Shown here piece after piece: positions 26,907 through 36,060 of a stretch of DNA of 64,000 bases. The stretch's first letter is position 1, and the number at the start of each line of letters is the position of its first letter. The stretch covers positions 62,001 to 126,000 of the forward strand of contig NZ_AVGG01000017.1 in assembly GCF_000498535.1 (NCBI RefSeq), written 5' to 3'. This stretch comes from Flavobacterium limnosediminis JC2902. Its GTDB lineage: Bacteria > Bacteroidota > Bacteroidia > Flavobacteriales > Flavobacteriaceae. A model generated the notes under the pieces. It searched no databases. It was not told the origin of the DNA and saw nothing but the letters and a program-made list of their open reading frames with translations. A program made the position numbers and the translations under genes.

Positions 26907-26980
26907 AAGCAAGAGACAAGAAGCAAGAGGCAAGAAGCAAGAGGCAAGAGACCAGAAAATAGAAAATAGAAAATAGAATA
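26906..26980. repeat. degenerate short tandem repeats
   Basis: About 3.3 copies of the 14-mer GAAGCAAGAGGCAA (26906-26951), then three copies of AGAAAAT (26953-26980). A low-complexity spacer in front of cobU. Confidence 0.85.
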
Positions 26981-26995
26981 AGATTAGATATATAG

Positions 26996-27511
26996 ATGAT
27001 TTACTTAATAACAGGTGGGGAGCGCTCCGGAAAAAGCAGTTATGCCGAGAATTTGGCAAAAGAATTATCAGAGAAACCAATGTATGTGGCCACCGCGCGA
27101 AAATGGGATGATGATTTCCAGAAGCGTATCGACCGCCATCAGAAAGACCGAGACGAAAGATGGGTCAACATTGAAAACGAAAAGAATATCAGCGAAATTG
27201 ATTTTTCGGGTAAAGTGGCTGTTGTTGACTGCGTAACACTCTGGCTGACGAATTTCTTCATCGATACCAAAAACGATGTGCAGGCAAGTCTGGAGCAGGC
27301 TAAAGCCGAATTCGATAAAATCGCGGCTCAGGAAAATACAACTGTCATTATCATTACCAATGAAATCGGGATGGGCGTGCATGCGGAAACCCATATCGGC
27401 CGTAAATTCACCGAACTGCAAGGTTGGATGAACCAGTATCTGGCTAAAAACGCCGATGAGGTTGTTTTAATGGTTTCCGGAATTCCGGTAAAAATAAAAG
27501 AGAAGAAATAA
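26996..27511 (+). CDS. cobU: adenosylcobinamide kinase / adenosylcobinamide-phosphate guanylyltransferase
   Basis: 171 aa. P-loop GGERSGKSSYAE at the N-terminus, the RHQKDRDERW segment with the guanylyl-accepting His region, and VDCVTLWLTNFF. CobU phosphorylates adenosylcobinamide and attaches GMP, preparing it for ribazole transfer. Length matches CobU/CobP. It is the first gene of a cobinamide-salvage set continuing with bluB-cobT, cobS and cobC; no corrin-ring synthesis genes are seen here. Confidence 0.93.
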   Translation: MIYLITGGERSGKSSYAENLAKELSEKPMYVATARKWDDDFQKRIDRHQKDRDERWVNIENEKNISEIDFSGKVAVVDCVTLWLTNFFIDTKNDVQASLEQAKAEFDKIAAQENTTVIIITNEIGMGVHAETHIGRKFTELQGWMNQYLAKNADEVVLMVSGIPVKIKEKK

Positions 27512-27558
27512 TTTATTGTTTTCAGCTTGCCCGAAATCATAAGTAGTGATTAAATGAA

Positions 27559-29238
27559 ATGACAGATTTATACGAAATTTTACAATCGCGCCGTGACACA
27601 CGCCATTTTACCAATGATGCAGTTCCCGATGAGGTCATTGAAAAAGCATTACAAGCTGGGCATTGGGCGCCTTCGGTTGGTCTGACTGATGCTACAAAAT
27701 ATTATTTGATTACATCCGATGAAATAAAAAAAGCAATAAAAGAATTGTTTCTGGAATATGATGCAAAAGCCGCCAGTCAAACCGATAATCCCAGTCAGAA
27801 AGAGCAGTATAAAAACCTGAAACTGGAAGCTATTGAAGAGGCGCCACTGGGTTTGGTCATTTGTTACGATCGCTCGGTTCTGAATAATTTTACCATTGGG
27901 ACTGTCGGAAGTAATGAAGCGATAAAGTTCAGCGCCGTTTGTGCTGCCCAGAATATATGGCTTTCGTTAACGGAGCAAGGATATTCGATGGGTTGGGTTT
28001 CGATTCTGAATTATTATCAGTTTAAAAAATTATTGGGCTTACCCGAAAATATTGAACCACTTGGGTATTTCTGCATCGGAAAACCCGCTACGAACTACGA
28101 CAACCAACCGATGCTGCAACAATTGCATTGGAAACAGAAATCGGAAAAACCTTTTGTAGAGAAAATTTCAATGCTTCATGAAAGCGAGAATGAAAGGATA
28201 TTGACGGTTGATGAAGATGGTGAAGCAGTGTCAGCCGAATTCGAATCGTCTTTACAACATAAAATCGACAATAAAACAAAGCCCACCGGAGCTTTGGGAA
28301 TATTGGAAGTTTTGGCAAAGCAAATCGGAACCGTTTTTAAAACCCTGGAACCGAAAATCATTCAGCCGAATATCGTGGTTTTTGCTGCCGATCACGGAAT
28401 TGCCAATCACGGTGTAAGTGCGTATCCGCAGGATGTGACAAGACAAATGGTTGCCAATTTTCTGGAAGGAGGCGCGGCGATTAACGTATTCTGCAGACAA
28501 AATGATATTCAGTTATCGATAGTAGATTCTGGCGTGAATTACGATTTTCCACCCAATTCGAATCTGATTTCTGCAAAGATTGACCGGGGAACAAAATCGT
28601 TTTTACAAGGCCCTGCCATGAGCAAGGAACAATTGGAACTTTGTTTTGAAAAAGGAAGCGAAATTGTTTCGGCCATAGCAAAAAAAGGAAGTAATTGTAT
28701 CGGTTTTGGTGAAATGGGCATCGGAAATACTTCCACAGCTTCTGTATTGATGAGCATCATTACGGGAATTCCAATTGAAGATTGTGTTGGAAAAGGTACC
28801 GGTGTAAACGATGAGAAACTCCGATTCAAAAACGAAATTTTAAAAAAAGCGATTGATACTTACTCAGGAAATGAGTTCTTAGATGATAAATTGGCTTACT
28901 TCGGAGGATTTGAAATTCTTCAGATGGCAGGCGGAATGCTCGAAGCGTATAAAAACAACATGCTGATTCTGGTAGACGGATTTATTTGCAGTGTTGCTTT
29001 TTTAATTGCTTTCAAAAAGAATCCCTCGATTATAAAGAATGCGATTTTCAGTCATCAGTCAGCTGAACAGGCGCATATTAAACTGCTTAATTATTTGAAT
29101 ACGAAAGCGATTCTGCAACTCGACTTGCGTTTAGGTGAAGGAACAGGTTGTGCGGTTGCGTTTCCAATTATACAGTCGGCTGTGGCTTTTTTGAATGAAA
29201 TGGCTAGTTTTGAAAGTGCGGGGGTGAGTAATAAGTAG
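27559..29238 (+). CDS. BluB-CobT fusion: DMB synthase plus nicotinate-nucleotide:DMB phosphoribosyltransferase
   Basis: 559 aa, two enzymes in one chain. Residues ~1-215 are BluB, a nitroreductase-fold flavoenzyme that breaks down FMNH2 to 5,6-dimethylbenzimidazole (QSRRDTRHFTNDAVPDEVI, GHWAPSVG, YSMGWVSIL). Residues ~225-559 are CobT, which activates DMB to alpha-ribazole phosphate, with the GFGEMGIGNTSTAS motif and the catalytic Glu in LDLRLGEGTGCA. Fusion would channel DMB directly to its user. All motifs intact. Confidence 0.93.
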   Translation: MTDLYEILQSRRDTRHFTNDAVPDEVIEKALQAGHWAPSVGLTDATKYYLITSDEIKKAIKELFLEYDAKAASQTDNPSQKEQYKNLKLEAIEEAPLGLVICYDRSVLNNFTIGTVGSNEAIKFSAVCAAQNIWLSLTEQGYSMGWVSILNYYQFKKLLGLPENIEPLGYFCIGKPATNYDNQPMLQQLHWKQKSEKPFVEKISMLHESENERILTVDEDGEAVSAEFESSLQHKIDNKTKPTGALGILEVLAKQIGTVFKTLEPKIIQPNIVVFAADHGIANHGVSAYPQDVTRQMVANFLEGGAAINVFCRQNDIQLSIVDSGVNYDFPPNSNLISAKIDRGTKSFLQGPAMSKEQLELCFEKGSEIVSAIAKKGSNCIGFGEMGIGNTSTASVLMSIITGIPIEDCVGKGTGVNDEKLRFKNEILKKAIDTYSGNEFLDDKLAYFGGFEILQMAGGMLEAYKNNMLILVDGFICSVAFLIAFKKNPSIIKNAIFSHQSAEQAHIKLLNYLNTKAILQLDLRLGEGTGCAVAFPIIQSAVAFLNEMASFESAGVSNK

Positions 29239-29328
29239 GCAGATTGCAGGCAGCAGAAGGAAGAAATCAGAAGGCAGAAGATAATCTAAAATAATAATAA
29301 AAGCAGAGTAAACCGTGTTCGAATCAAA

Positions 29329-30126
29329 ATGAAGAAAGAATTACATATATTTTTTACAGCATTGATGTTTTACACCAGAATTCCGTGTCCGAAAAACATT
29401 GATCATAATCCTGATTATCTCAACAAAGCGTCCCGCTATTTTCCATTGGTGGGTTGGATTGTGGGGAGTGTGGCGTTTGGTGTGTACAGTGTTTTTAATT
29501 TTCTGATGGGTTCAGAAATTGCGGTTTTATTTTCGATGATTGCATCCATTTTAGTAACCGGAGCTTTTCATGAAGACGGTTTTGCCGATGTTTGCGACGG
29601 TTTTGGCGGAGGCTGGACCAAGGAAAAAATTCTGATGATCATGAAAGACAGTGCGATTGGTGCTTATGGTGCGATTGGAGTTGTCTTATTGTTATTGATG
29701 AAGTTTATGGCAGTAAGTACGCTTTTTAGAAATACAGAAATTGCCTCTCTGAATTTATATTTCGTTTTTTCATTACTGTTTGTAACCGCGCATTCCATAA
29801 GCAGATTGGCGGCAGTTTCCATAGTTTTTACGCACCAATATTCCCGAGAGGATGCTTCGAGTAAGAGCAAACCCATCGCTCAGAATTATACCTGGCGCGA
29901 AGTGCTGGGAGCTTTCTTTTTCGGATTGTTGCCGTTGGTTGTTTTGTCGTATTTTCAATGGCAATTGCTTTTGGTGTTAATCCCGGTTTTTGTTACCCGA
30001 TTTTTTATGGCGCGTTATTTTCAGAAGTGGATTGACGGTTATACCGGCGATTGTCTGGGGGCAACTCAACAGGTTTGTGAAGTAGTTTTTTATCTCTCAG
30101 CTATCGCGATATGGAAGTTTATTTAG
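29329..30126 (+). CDS. cobS: adenosylcobinamide-GDP ribazoletransferase
   Basis: 265 aa integral membrane enzyme joining adenosylcobinamide-GDP and alpha-ribazole (phosphate). CobS signatures: FYTRIPCPKN, a conserved FPLVGWIVG, the catalytic Asp-rich GAFHEDGFADVCDGFGGGWTKEKILMIMKDSAIGAYG, and GDCLGATQQVCEV. It overlaps the next gene by 16 nt, so the two are translationally coupled. Confidence 0.94.
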   Translation: MKKELHIFFTALMFYTRIPCPKNIDHNPDYLNKASRYFPLVGWIVGSVAFGVYSVFNFLMGSEIAVLFSMIASILVTGAFHEDGFADVCDGFGGGWTKEKILMIMKDSAIGAYGAIGVVLLLLMKFMAVSTLFRNTEIASLNLYFVFSLLFVTAHSISRLAAVSIVFTHQYSREDASSKSKPIAQNYTWREVLGAFFFGLLPLVVLSYFQWQLLLVLIPVFVTRFFMARYFQKWIDGYTGDCLGATQQVCEVVFYLSAIAIWKFI

Positions 30127-30638
30127 TGCGTCATACCGAAACCGTTTGCGAAAAAGGGATTTGTTACGGTCAGGCCGATGTTGGTTTATCGGAACCATTC
30201 CTGCATCAATTTGAAATCATTAAAAATCAGATTCCTGAAGATGCGGTGATTTATTCCAGTCCGCTGCAACGTTGTACGGTTTTAGCCGATTATTTATCAG
30301 GTGCCAATTATCAAACCGATTCCAGATTGATGGAAATGAGTTTCGGCGATTGGGAAATGAAAAAATGGGATGCCATTCCGCCAGAAGAAATCAACCCGTG
30401 GATGAATGATTTTGTGAATGTGAAAGTTCCTAATGGAGAATCATTTACCGAATTATATGCCAGAGTCATTGATTTTACAGAAATAGTCCTTCAATCGGAT
30501 AAAACAAAACCGATTGTTCTGATAACCCATGCCGGTGTGATACGAAGTGTTTTATGCAAAATATCCGATTTGCCTTTGAATGATGCCTTTCAGAATAAGG
30601 TCGATTTCGGACAAGTGATTAAAATCATAATGATATAA
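30111..30638 (+). CDS. cobC: alpha-ribazole phosphatase, histidine phosphatase family
   Basis: 175 aa. The phosphohistidine motif is VRHTETVCEKGICYGQADVGLS; the second His is in VLITHAGVIR. CobC removes the phosphate from alpha-ribazole-5'-phosphate or the final cobamide phosphate. Translationally coupled to cobS. General histidine-phosphatase fold, named CobC from context and the GICYGQ signature. Confidence 0.9.
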   Translation: MEVYLVRHTETVCEKGICYGQADVGLSEPFLHQFEIIKNQIPEDAVIYSSPLQRCTVLADYLSGANYQTDSRLMEMSFGDWEMKKWDAIPPEEINPWMNDFVNVKVPNGESFTELYARVIDFTEIVLQSDKTKPIVLITHAGVIRSVLCKISDLPLNDAFQNKVDFGQVIKIIMI

Positions 30639-30642
30639 AATG

Positions 30643-30676
30643 AAAACGACATCAAAATAAAGATGCCGTTTTTTTA
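30643..30676 (+). terminator. terminator after cobC
   Basis: AAAACGACATC / GATGCCGTTTT hairpin with one mismatch and a T-run. Confidence 0.6.
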
Positions 30677-30682
30677 ATAAGA

Positions 30683-31553
30683 CTATTTTTTTATGATTTT
30701 ATAATTGCTGCTTTTCCCATTTTCGAAGTCGAGTTGTAAAAGATACATTCCCGAATTTAATTTAGAGGTTTGCGTGTCCAACTCGCTTTTTTCAGTCGTT
30801 TTTATTAATTGTTTTCCAGTTACATCAAATAAGGTATATTGACTGATTTGCTCTTGATTTTCGATTTTGAAAGTTGTTGTGAATGGATTAGGGTAGATCG
30901 AAAAAGTGTTTTTATCAAACTCAGTGTTATTTAAAAGGTATATAGCAGTTGAATATTGAGTGCTTCCTGCCTCGATAACAGTTGTATAGTTGTCCAAAGC
31001 GGTTTTAAGCTGTACATTATCGCAATTGCAAACTACGTTATAATAGCGTAACAAAGGATGGTGAGATTGCAGATGGATAAGCCTGCGTATAGTAAAAAAC
31101 ATTATAATTTTGAAAAATTTGATTCAAACCTGCATCATTTGTGGTTATAATATTGTTGGAGCTTCCTGTTGGAATACCAATTCCCTGAGTTGCAATTTTC
31201 GTTTGAACAGCGTCTTTGAAAATGCCATAACTTGAAATCACTGCTTTTTCAACTACAGAGCTATATGTATTTAAGGCTGCGATAAATTGGTTAAGGTCTC
31301 CTGAAGCATAAATTTCCATCATTTTCATGCTGTAATCCGGATAAGGGTGTCCTGCTTTGTGTGTGTAATTATAAACGCCATAGGTCTGGAAAATTGCATT
31401 GAGCCCTGGATCACTTGAAGTTGTCACAGGGTTACCACAACAAGAACTACCACCAACAGGATTTCCTACCTGTGGATTCACCAATCGAATATCTACAACA
31501 GTTTGCCCAAAAGCGAAAGTCGTAAAAAGTAAAAAGAGGATTATTTTTTTCAT
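30683..31553 (-). pseudogene. frameshifted T9SS-sorted surface protein
   Basis: Two overlapping reading frames make up one gene. The 5' frame (31553-31038) encodes a signal peptide (MKKIILFLLFTTFAFGQ) and a repeat with GLNAIFQTYGVYNYTH, then a second copy GLNQIFQNYNVFYYTQAYPS. The continuation of that second copy (LLRYYNVVCNCDNVQLKTALDNYTTV) and the C-terminal T9SS sorting domain (FSIYPNPFTTTFKIEN ... SSNYKIIKK) are in the other frame, down to 30683. The shift lies near 31055-31070, without a homopolymer run that would suggest a simple sequencing slip. Promoter box TACATTTG at 31572-31579 (minus strand). Confidence 0.8.
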
Positions 31554-31747
31554 AAAGAAAAAATTAATTTCAAATGTACGAAAAATACGGATGTAATACT
31601 ATGTTGCTTAGCAATTTGATTTAAGATACGAGCGGATTTCGGATCGGTTGTTAAAATTCATTTGTAAAATTAACTTCAAAATAAGAGGCGAATAAAAGTG
31701 TTTTTTTTAGTTATTGTTTAAAAAAACTTTCAAAAACAGCAACAAGG

Positions 31748-31779
31748 TTGCATTATTGATAATTATAACTTTATATTTG
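31748..31779 (+). promoter_or_regulatory. promoter of the cobalamin riboswitch-btuB-btuG unit
   Basis: TTG at 31748-31750, 21-nt spacer, then TATATTTG at 31772-31779, a full match to the Bacteroidetes -33/-7 promoter. The transcript would start about 31786, immediately before the riboswitch. Confidence 0.7.
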
Positions 31780-31788
31780 CGCTCGATT

Positions 31789-31962
31789 AAGGTTGTGATT
31801 TACTTTTTTTTAAATCGCATTAAAAGGGAATTAGGTTCAAAACCTAAGCTGTTCCCGCAACTGTAAGCTATAAAGCTTGTTGTTAACTACAAAACCACTG
31901 TCCGCCAAGGCGAGATGGGAAGGTAAACAACAGGACGCAAGCCAGGAGACCTGCCTTTTTCT
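31789..31962 (+). ncRNA. cobalamin riboswitch
   Basis: Contains the conserved AdoCbl/B12 box elements in order: GGGAATTAGG, GCTGTTCCCGCAACTGTAA (31849-31866), CCACTG, then GATGGGAAGGT and the B12 box-like GCAAGCCAGGAGACCTGCC (31938-31956). Placed between a clear promoter and a TonB receptor gene. B12 binding represses expression of the downstream transport genes, as known for this RNA family. Confidence 0.93.
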
Positions 31963-32002
31963 TAACGAATATCGAACTTTCGGGAAAAAAGGTTCAGAAA
32001 TT

Positions 32003-33853
32003 ATGACTGCGAAAAAGCTACTTTTATTTTGTTTTTTGTTTTTGTGCCAATTAGTTTCGGCGCAAAATGACTCTATAACAAAATTAGAAGAATTGATAAT
32101 TTCGGATGTTTACCTGAAGAACAATCAATCGCAATCGATTCAGGTCCTTACGGATTCGGTAATCAATAAAAACCAACCCTCACTTACCGATTTGCTGAAA
32201 TATAACAGCGTTATTTACTTTAAGGAATACGGTCGCGGTATGTTGTCTACAGTTTCTTTCAGAGGAACAACAGCATCGCAAACGGCGGTAGTCTGGAATG
32301 GAATCAACATTAATTCGCAACTCAGCGGCAGCACCGATTTTAATACCATCACAACAAACGATTTTAATTCCATCAGCGTAAAAGCAGGTGGCGGCAGTGT
32401 GATTTACGGCAGTGGTGCCATAGGAGGATCGGTTCATTTAAACAATGATTTGGTTTTTAAAAAACAGTTCTGCAACGATTTCAGAATAGCTTATGGCAGT
32501 TTTGCGACTCTGGGAACGAATTACAGAATGGTGTTTTCGAATGAAAAGTGGAGTTCGCAAATCGGATTTTCGTATAACGGTTCGGAAAATGATTACCCTT
32601 ATGTGGGATTATATACATGGAAAGGGGAACAGCGTAAAAATGTAAACGGGCAGTATGAAAACACGAGTGTGAATGCCAGTTTAGGATATAAAATCAATGC
32701 GAAGAATAGTGTCAAGTTTTACAGTCAGACTTCCAATACCGACAGAAATATGGCTTTGGTTTCAGAGTCGGATACCAAAACGAAATACATTAATGGTTTC
32801 AGTCGGAATCTGATTGAATATCAAACGACACAAAACAAATTGACTGCCAATTTTAAAACGGCCTACATTTCTGAAAATTATCAGTATTTCGGAGATATCA
32901 ATAGCGATTATTTCAGTTTCGGAAAAACAGAATGCTTTATAACAAAATTTGATTTCGGATATGAAGTGTTGGAAAATCTAAAACTTAACGGTGTTGCAGA
33001 TTATAGTCATACCAACGGCTATGGCACCAGTTTTGGGAATAACGTAAGGGAGATCGGATCGGTTGCCTTGCTGGCACAATTTAATCCGATTCAAAAATGG
33101 CAAAGTGAGTTCGGTATCCGTAAAGAAATCACAGATAATTATCAGAGTCCGTTATTGTTTTCGTTGGGAACGTCTTATGCTTTCAGTAAGTTGTATACGT
33201 TGAAGGCTAATTTTTCAAGAAACTTTAGAATTCCGACTTTCAATGATTTGTATTGGGAAGAGGGAGGAAATCCGGATTTAAAACCGGAAAGTGCTTATCA
33301 GGCCGAAATCGGAAATGTTTTTTCGTATAAAAAAATCACATTGTCGCAAACGATGTATTATATGAAAATAAGAGATTTACTGCGCTGGGTTCCGGGAGAT
33401 GGAAGTTTCTGGTCACCACAAAATACAGACAGGGTAAACTCTTATGGTACCGAAATTTTGTTAGGATGGGCAGCGAATTACGGAAAACATTATTTCAATT
33501 TAAACGGTACTTACGCGTATACCATTTCGGAAAATGAGGCAACCGGCAAACAACTTTTCTTTGTGCCGTTTCACAAAACAACGGCTTCCGTGGCTTATTC
33601 CTATAAAAAGTTGTCGGCAAATTATCAGTTTTTATATAACGGATTTGTTTATACCAGATCCGATAACGATCCCAAAGAAATCATAGAAGCCTATAATGTA
33701 TCCAATATCGGAATTGATTATGATTTCGGATATTTTACCTCTTCAAAACTGGGTTTTCAGGTGTTGAATTTATTTAACGAAAAATACCAAAGCCTTGAAG
33801 ACAGACCTTTACCCGGTAGAAATTTTAATATATACATTAACCTTAAATTTTAA
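32003..33853 (+). CDS. btuB: BtuB-type TonB-dependent cobalamin receptor
   Basis: 616 aa from the ATG at 32003. The open frame extends back to 31877 but that part is the riboswitch, so the later start with a signal peptide (MTAKKLLLFCFLFLCQLVSAQ) is correct. An N-terminal TonB-box region precedes the plug (SLTDLLKYNSVIYFKEYGRGMLSTVSFRGTTASQTAVVWNGI), followed by a 22-strand barrel ending NIYINLKF. The riboswitch directly upstream makes cobalamin the expected ligand. Outer membrane. Confidence 0.92.
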   Translation: MTAKKLLLFCFLFLCQLVSAQNDSITKLEELIISDVYLKNNQSQSIQVLTDSVINKNQPSLTDLLKYNSVIYFKEYGRGMLSTVSFRGTTASQTAVVWNGININSQLSGSTDFNTITTNDFNSISVKAGGGSVIYGSGAIGGSVHLNNDLVFKKQFCNDFRIAYGSFATLGTNYRMVFSNEKWSSQIGFSYNGSENDYPYVGLYTWKGEQRKNVNGQYENTSVNASLGYKINAKNSVKFYSQTSNTDRNMALVSESDTKTKYINGFSRNLIEYQTTQNKLTANFKTAYISENYQYFGDINSDYFSFGKTECFITKFDFGYEVLENLKLNGVADYSHTNGYGTSFGNNVREIGSVALLAQFNPIQKWQSEFGIRKEITDNYQSPLLFSLGTSYAFSKLYTLKANFSRNFRIPTFNDLYWEEGGNPDLKPESAYQAEIGNVFSYKKITLSQTMYYMKIRDLLRWVPGDGSFWSPQNTDRVNSYGTEILLGWAANYGKHYFNLNGTYAYTISENEATGKQLFFVPFHKTTASVAYSYKKLSANYQFLYNGFVYTRSDNDPKEIIEAYNVSNIGIDYDFGYFTSSKLGFQVLNLFNEKYQSLEDRPLPGRNFNIYINLKF

Positions 33854-33858
33854 TAATA

Positions 33859-34929
33859 ATGAAGTTCAGTAAGTTTTTTTTAGTTGCTCTGGGGAGTATT
33901 TCAATGTTTGTTTCGTGTACCAATGACGATAGTGATTCAACAGTTGATTCAGGTGCGTATGAAAATGGTGTTTTTATTCTGAATGAAGGTTCGTCAGGAC
34001 AGGGTTCGGTATCTTATTTAAGTAGTGATCTGACGAATTTCACTCAGAATGTGCATGAAATAGTTAATCCCGGAGATTTGTTTGGGCAGTATGTGCAATC
34101 CATGTTTTTTAATGGTGACTATGCTTATATTATTGCAGGCGGATCCAATAAAATTAATGTGGTAAACAGAAAAACATTCAAATTGGTTGCGAAAATAGAA
34201 ACGGGTCTTGCAGCGCCGAGATATGGTGTTGTGAAGGACGGTAAAGCTTATGTTGTTAATGCGAATACATATGCAGATTTCGGAGCTCCAGCCGATGCAA
34301 TAGGTAATACGGACGATTATGTGGCTGTTATCAATCTTGCCACGAATGTAGTGGAAACAACAATTCCTTTGAATGCTACAGGAAACAGAATCCTATTGGA
34401 AAACGGAAAATTATACATTTCAGAGCCATACAACAATTCCAATATTCTGGTTGTTAATCCAACGACTAATACACTTGAAACGCCTATAAATGTTGGTTCT
34501 GATGCAGATACCATGGAAGTGAACAACGGATTTTTATATGTGTTAAGAAGTCCATACGGAGGACCAAGTGAAATCGTAAAAGTGAAATTGGCGGATTCCA
34601 GTATGACTAATATTGTCTTCCCGGCTGAATTAAACGATGCTAAAAATTTAGATATCTACGAGAATAAAGTGTATTATACCGTTGACACCTCTGTTTATGC
34701 AATGGATGTAACGGCTTCATCAGCTTCAACTACTGCGATTTTAAGCTATCCATCTACATCGGCTTATGGAAAAATGTATGGTTTCGCTGTTAATAACGGA
34801 CACATCTTTATCGCTGATGGTGGCGATTTTACGGCAAACAGTAAAGCATATGTTTATTCTTTAACCGGAACTTTGCATAAAGAAGTAACTGTGGGTGTTG
34901 GTCCAAACGGTTTTTATTTCAATAACTAA
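33859..34929 (+). CDS. BtuG-like surface beta-propeller lipoprotein
   Basis: 356 aa lipoprotein (SISMFVSC then TNDDSDS). The mature protein is a run of YncE/DUF5074-like propeller blades (FNGDYAYIIAGGSNKINVVNRKTFKLVAKIETG, LLENGKLYISEPYNNSNILVVNPTTNTLE, NNGHIFIADG). In Bacteroides, BtuG is a seven-bladed propeller lipoprotein beside BtuB that binds B12 with very high affinity at the cell surface. The same gene order here, under a cobalamin riboswitch, supports that role. Homology to BtuG was not tested. Confidence 0.8.
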   Translation: MKFSKFFLVALGSISMFVSCTNDDSDSTVDSGAYENGVFILNEGSSGQGSVSYLSSDLTNFTQNVHEIVNPGDLFGQYVQSMFFNGDYAYIIAGGSNKINVVNRKTFKLVAKIETGLAAPRYGVVKDGKAYVVNANTYADFGAPADAIGNTDDYVAVINLATNVVETTIPLNATGNRILLENGKLYISEPYNNSNILVVNPTTNTLETPINVGSDADTMEVNNGFLYVLRSPYGGPSEIVKVKLADSSMTNIVFPAELNDAKNLDIYENKVYYTVDTSVYAMDVTASSASTTAILSYPSTSAYGKMYGFAVNNGHIFIADGGDFTANSKAYVYSLTGTLHKEVTVGVGPNGFYFNN

Positions 34930-34981
34930 GGAAAAAGGACATACGATTTTTAGTAGTAATTAACCATTATCAGTATGTTTT

Positions 34982-35013
34982 ATCCCGATGTGAAAGCGTC
35001 GGGATTTTTTTAT
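34982..35013 (+). terminator. terminator after the btuB-btuG unit
   Basis: ATCCCGATG / CGTCGGGAT hairpin (one G-U) followed by a T-run. Confidence 0.75.
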
Positions 35014-35105
35014 TTTAAAAGAGTGCATTTTTTTTATTGTACCTTGTAACAAACCAATGAGTAGTTCGTCTAGATTGTATAAACCAACACCAAACCAATG
35101 AAATT

Positions 35106-35621
35106 ATGAATCAGCAGGAGTTTGTGAATTTAATTTCTCCTTTTAAAGACAAGTTGTTTCGGATGGCAAAAAGGCTGCTCGTGAGCACCGAAGAAGCCGA
35201 AGACGCAACACAGGAGGTTTTGGTGAAATTGTGGAAAAATAATAATGTTCTGTCGAATTATTCCAGTGTGGAAGCTTTCGCAATGACGATGACCAAAAAT
35301 TACTGTCTCGATCAGTTAAAATCGAAAAGGGCATCCAATTTGCAGATTGTGCACAATAATTATTCGGACCGGACGGCAAGTGTTCAAAAACAGATTGAAG
35401 ATAAAGACAGTTGGGATTGGGTGGAAAAAATAATGGAAACCCTGCCCGAACAACAAAGGTTGATACTTCAGATGCGGGATGTTGAAGAATATGAGTTTGC
35501 GGAAATCGCAAAAATTATGGAAATGAGCGAAACAGCAGTTCGGGTTGCTCTTTCCAGAGCGAGAAAAGAAATAAGAGAACAATTGGTTAAAAAGCATAAT
35601 TATGGAATTACATACAATTGA
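35106..35621 (+). CDS. ECF-type RNA polymerase sigma factor
   Basis: 171 aa with sigma region 2 (FRMAKRLLVSTEEAEDATQEVLVKLWKN) and region 4 (LPEQQRLILQMRDVEEYEFAEIAKIMEMSETAVRVALSRARKEIRE). The four-gene set sigma factor, anti-sigma-like membrane protein and two DUF4252 proteins is a recurrent envelope-stress type operon in Bacteroidetes. Overlaps the next gene by 20 nt. Confidence 0.93.
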   Translation: MNQQEFVNLISPFKDKLFRMAKRLLVSTEEAEDATQEVLVKLWKNNNVLSNYSSVEAFAMTMTKNYCLDQLKSKRASNLQIVHNNYSDRTASVQKQIEDKDSWDWVEKIMETLPEQQRLILQMRDVEEYEFAEIAKIMEMSETAVRVALSRARKEIREQLVKKHNYGITYN

Positions 35622-36051
35622 AAAACTAGTAGAAAAATACTTTTCGGGAGAAACCAGTATTGCCGAAGAAAAGCAGTTGAAAGAATACTTTTCATCCCCG
35701 GATGTGGCGCCCCATCTGGAACAATACAGAGCAATTTTCGGTTACTTCAAACAGGCAAAGCAAGAACAATTTACCAAAACGGTTCCATTACAACCCAGAA
35801 AACGAAGTTATGTAGCGTGGATTTCCGTAGCGGCCAGTGTGGCGGTTTTGTCAGGGACGCTTTACTTCATGAACCAACTATCGGAACAGCCTAATCTAAA
35901 TCAGGATTTGGGTACGTTCGAAAGTCCGGAGGTAGCTTTCCAGGAAACGCAAAAAGCATTGCAGATGGTTTCGGAAAACGTAAATGAAGGCGTAAAAAGT
36001 ATCGACTATATTAATGAGTACAATCAAACAACAAAAACAATCTTTAAATAA
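35602..36051 (+). CDS. anti-sigma-factor-like membrane protein
   Basis: 149 aa. The N-terminal ~70 residues are a zinc-less helical domain (LVEKYFSGETSIAEEKQLKEYFSSPDV), followed by one membrane helix (YVAWISVAASVAVLSGTLYFM) and a short periplasmic tail. This layout and its coupling to the ECF sigma gene suggest that it holds the sigma factor at the membrane. Not a classical ZAS domain: no HxxxCxxC. Inference from context. Confidence 0.7.
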   Translation: MELHTIEKLVEKYFSGETSIAEEKQLKEYFSSPDVAPHLEQYRAIFGYFKQAKQEQFTKTVPLQPRKRSYVAWISVAASVAVLSGTLYFMNQLSEQPNLNQDLGTFESPEVAFQETQKALQMVSENVNEGVKSIDYINEYNQTTKTIFK

Positions 36052-36060
36052 TCAAAAAAA

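Noticed and set aside
31877-32002. 5' extension of the btuB open frame
   Set aside because: It translates the cobalamin riboswitch. The signal peptide begins at 32003.
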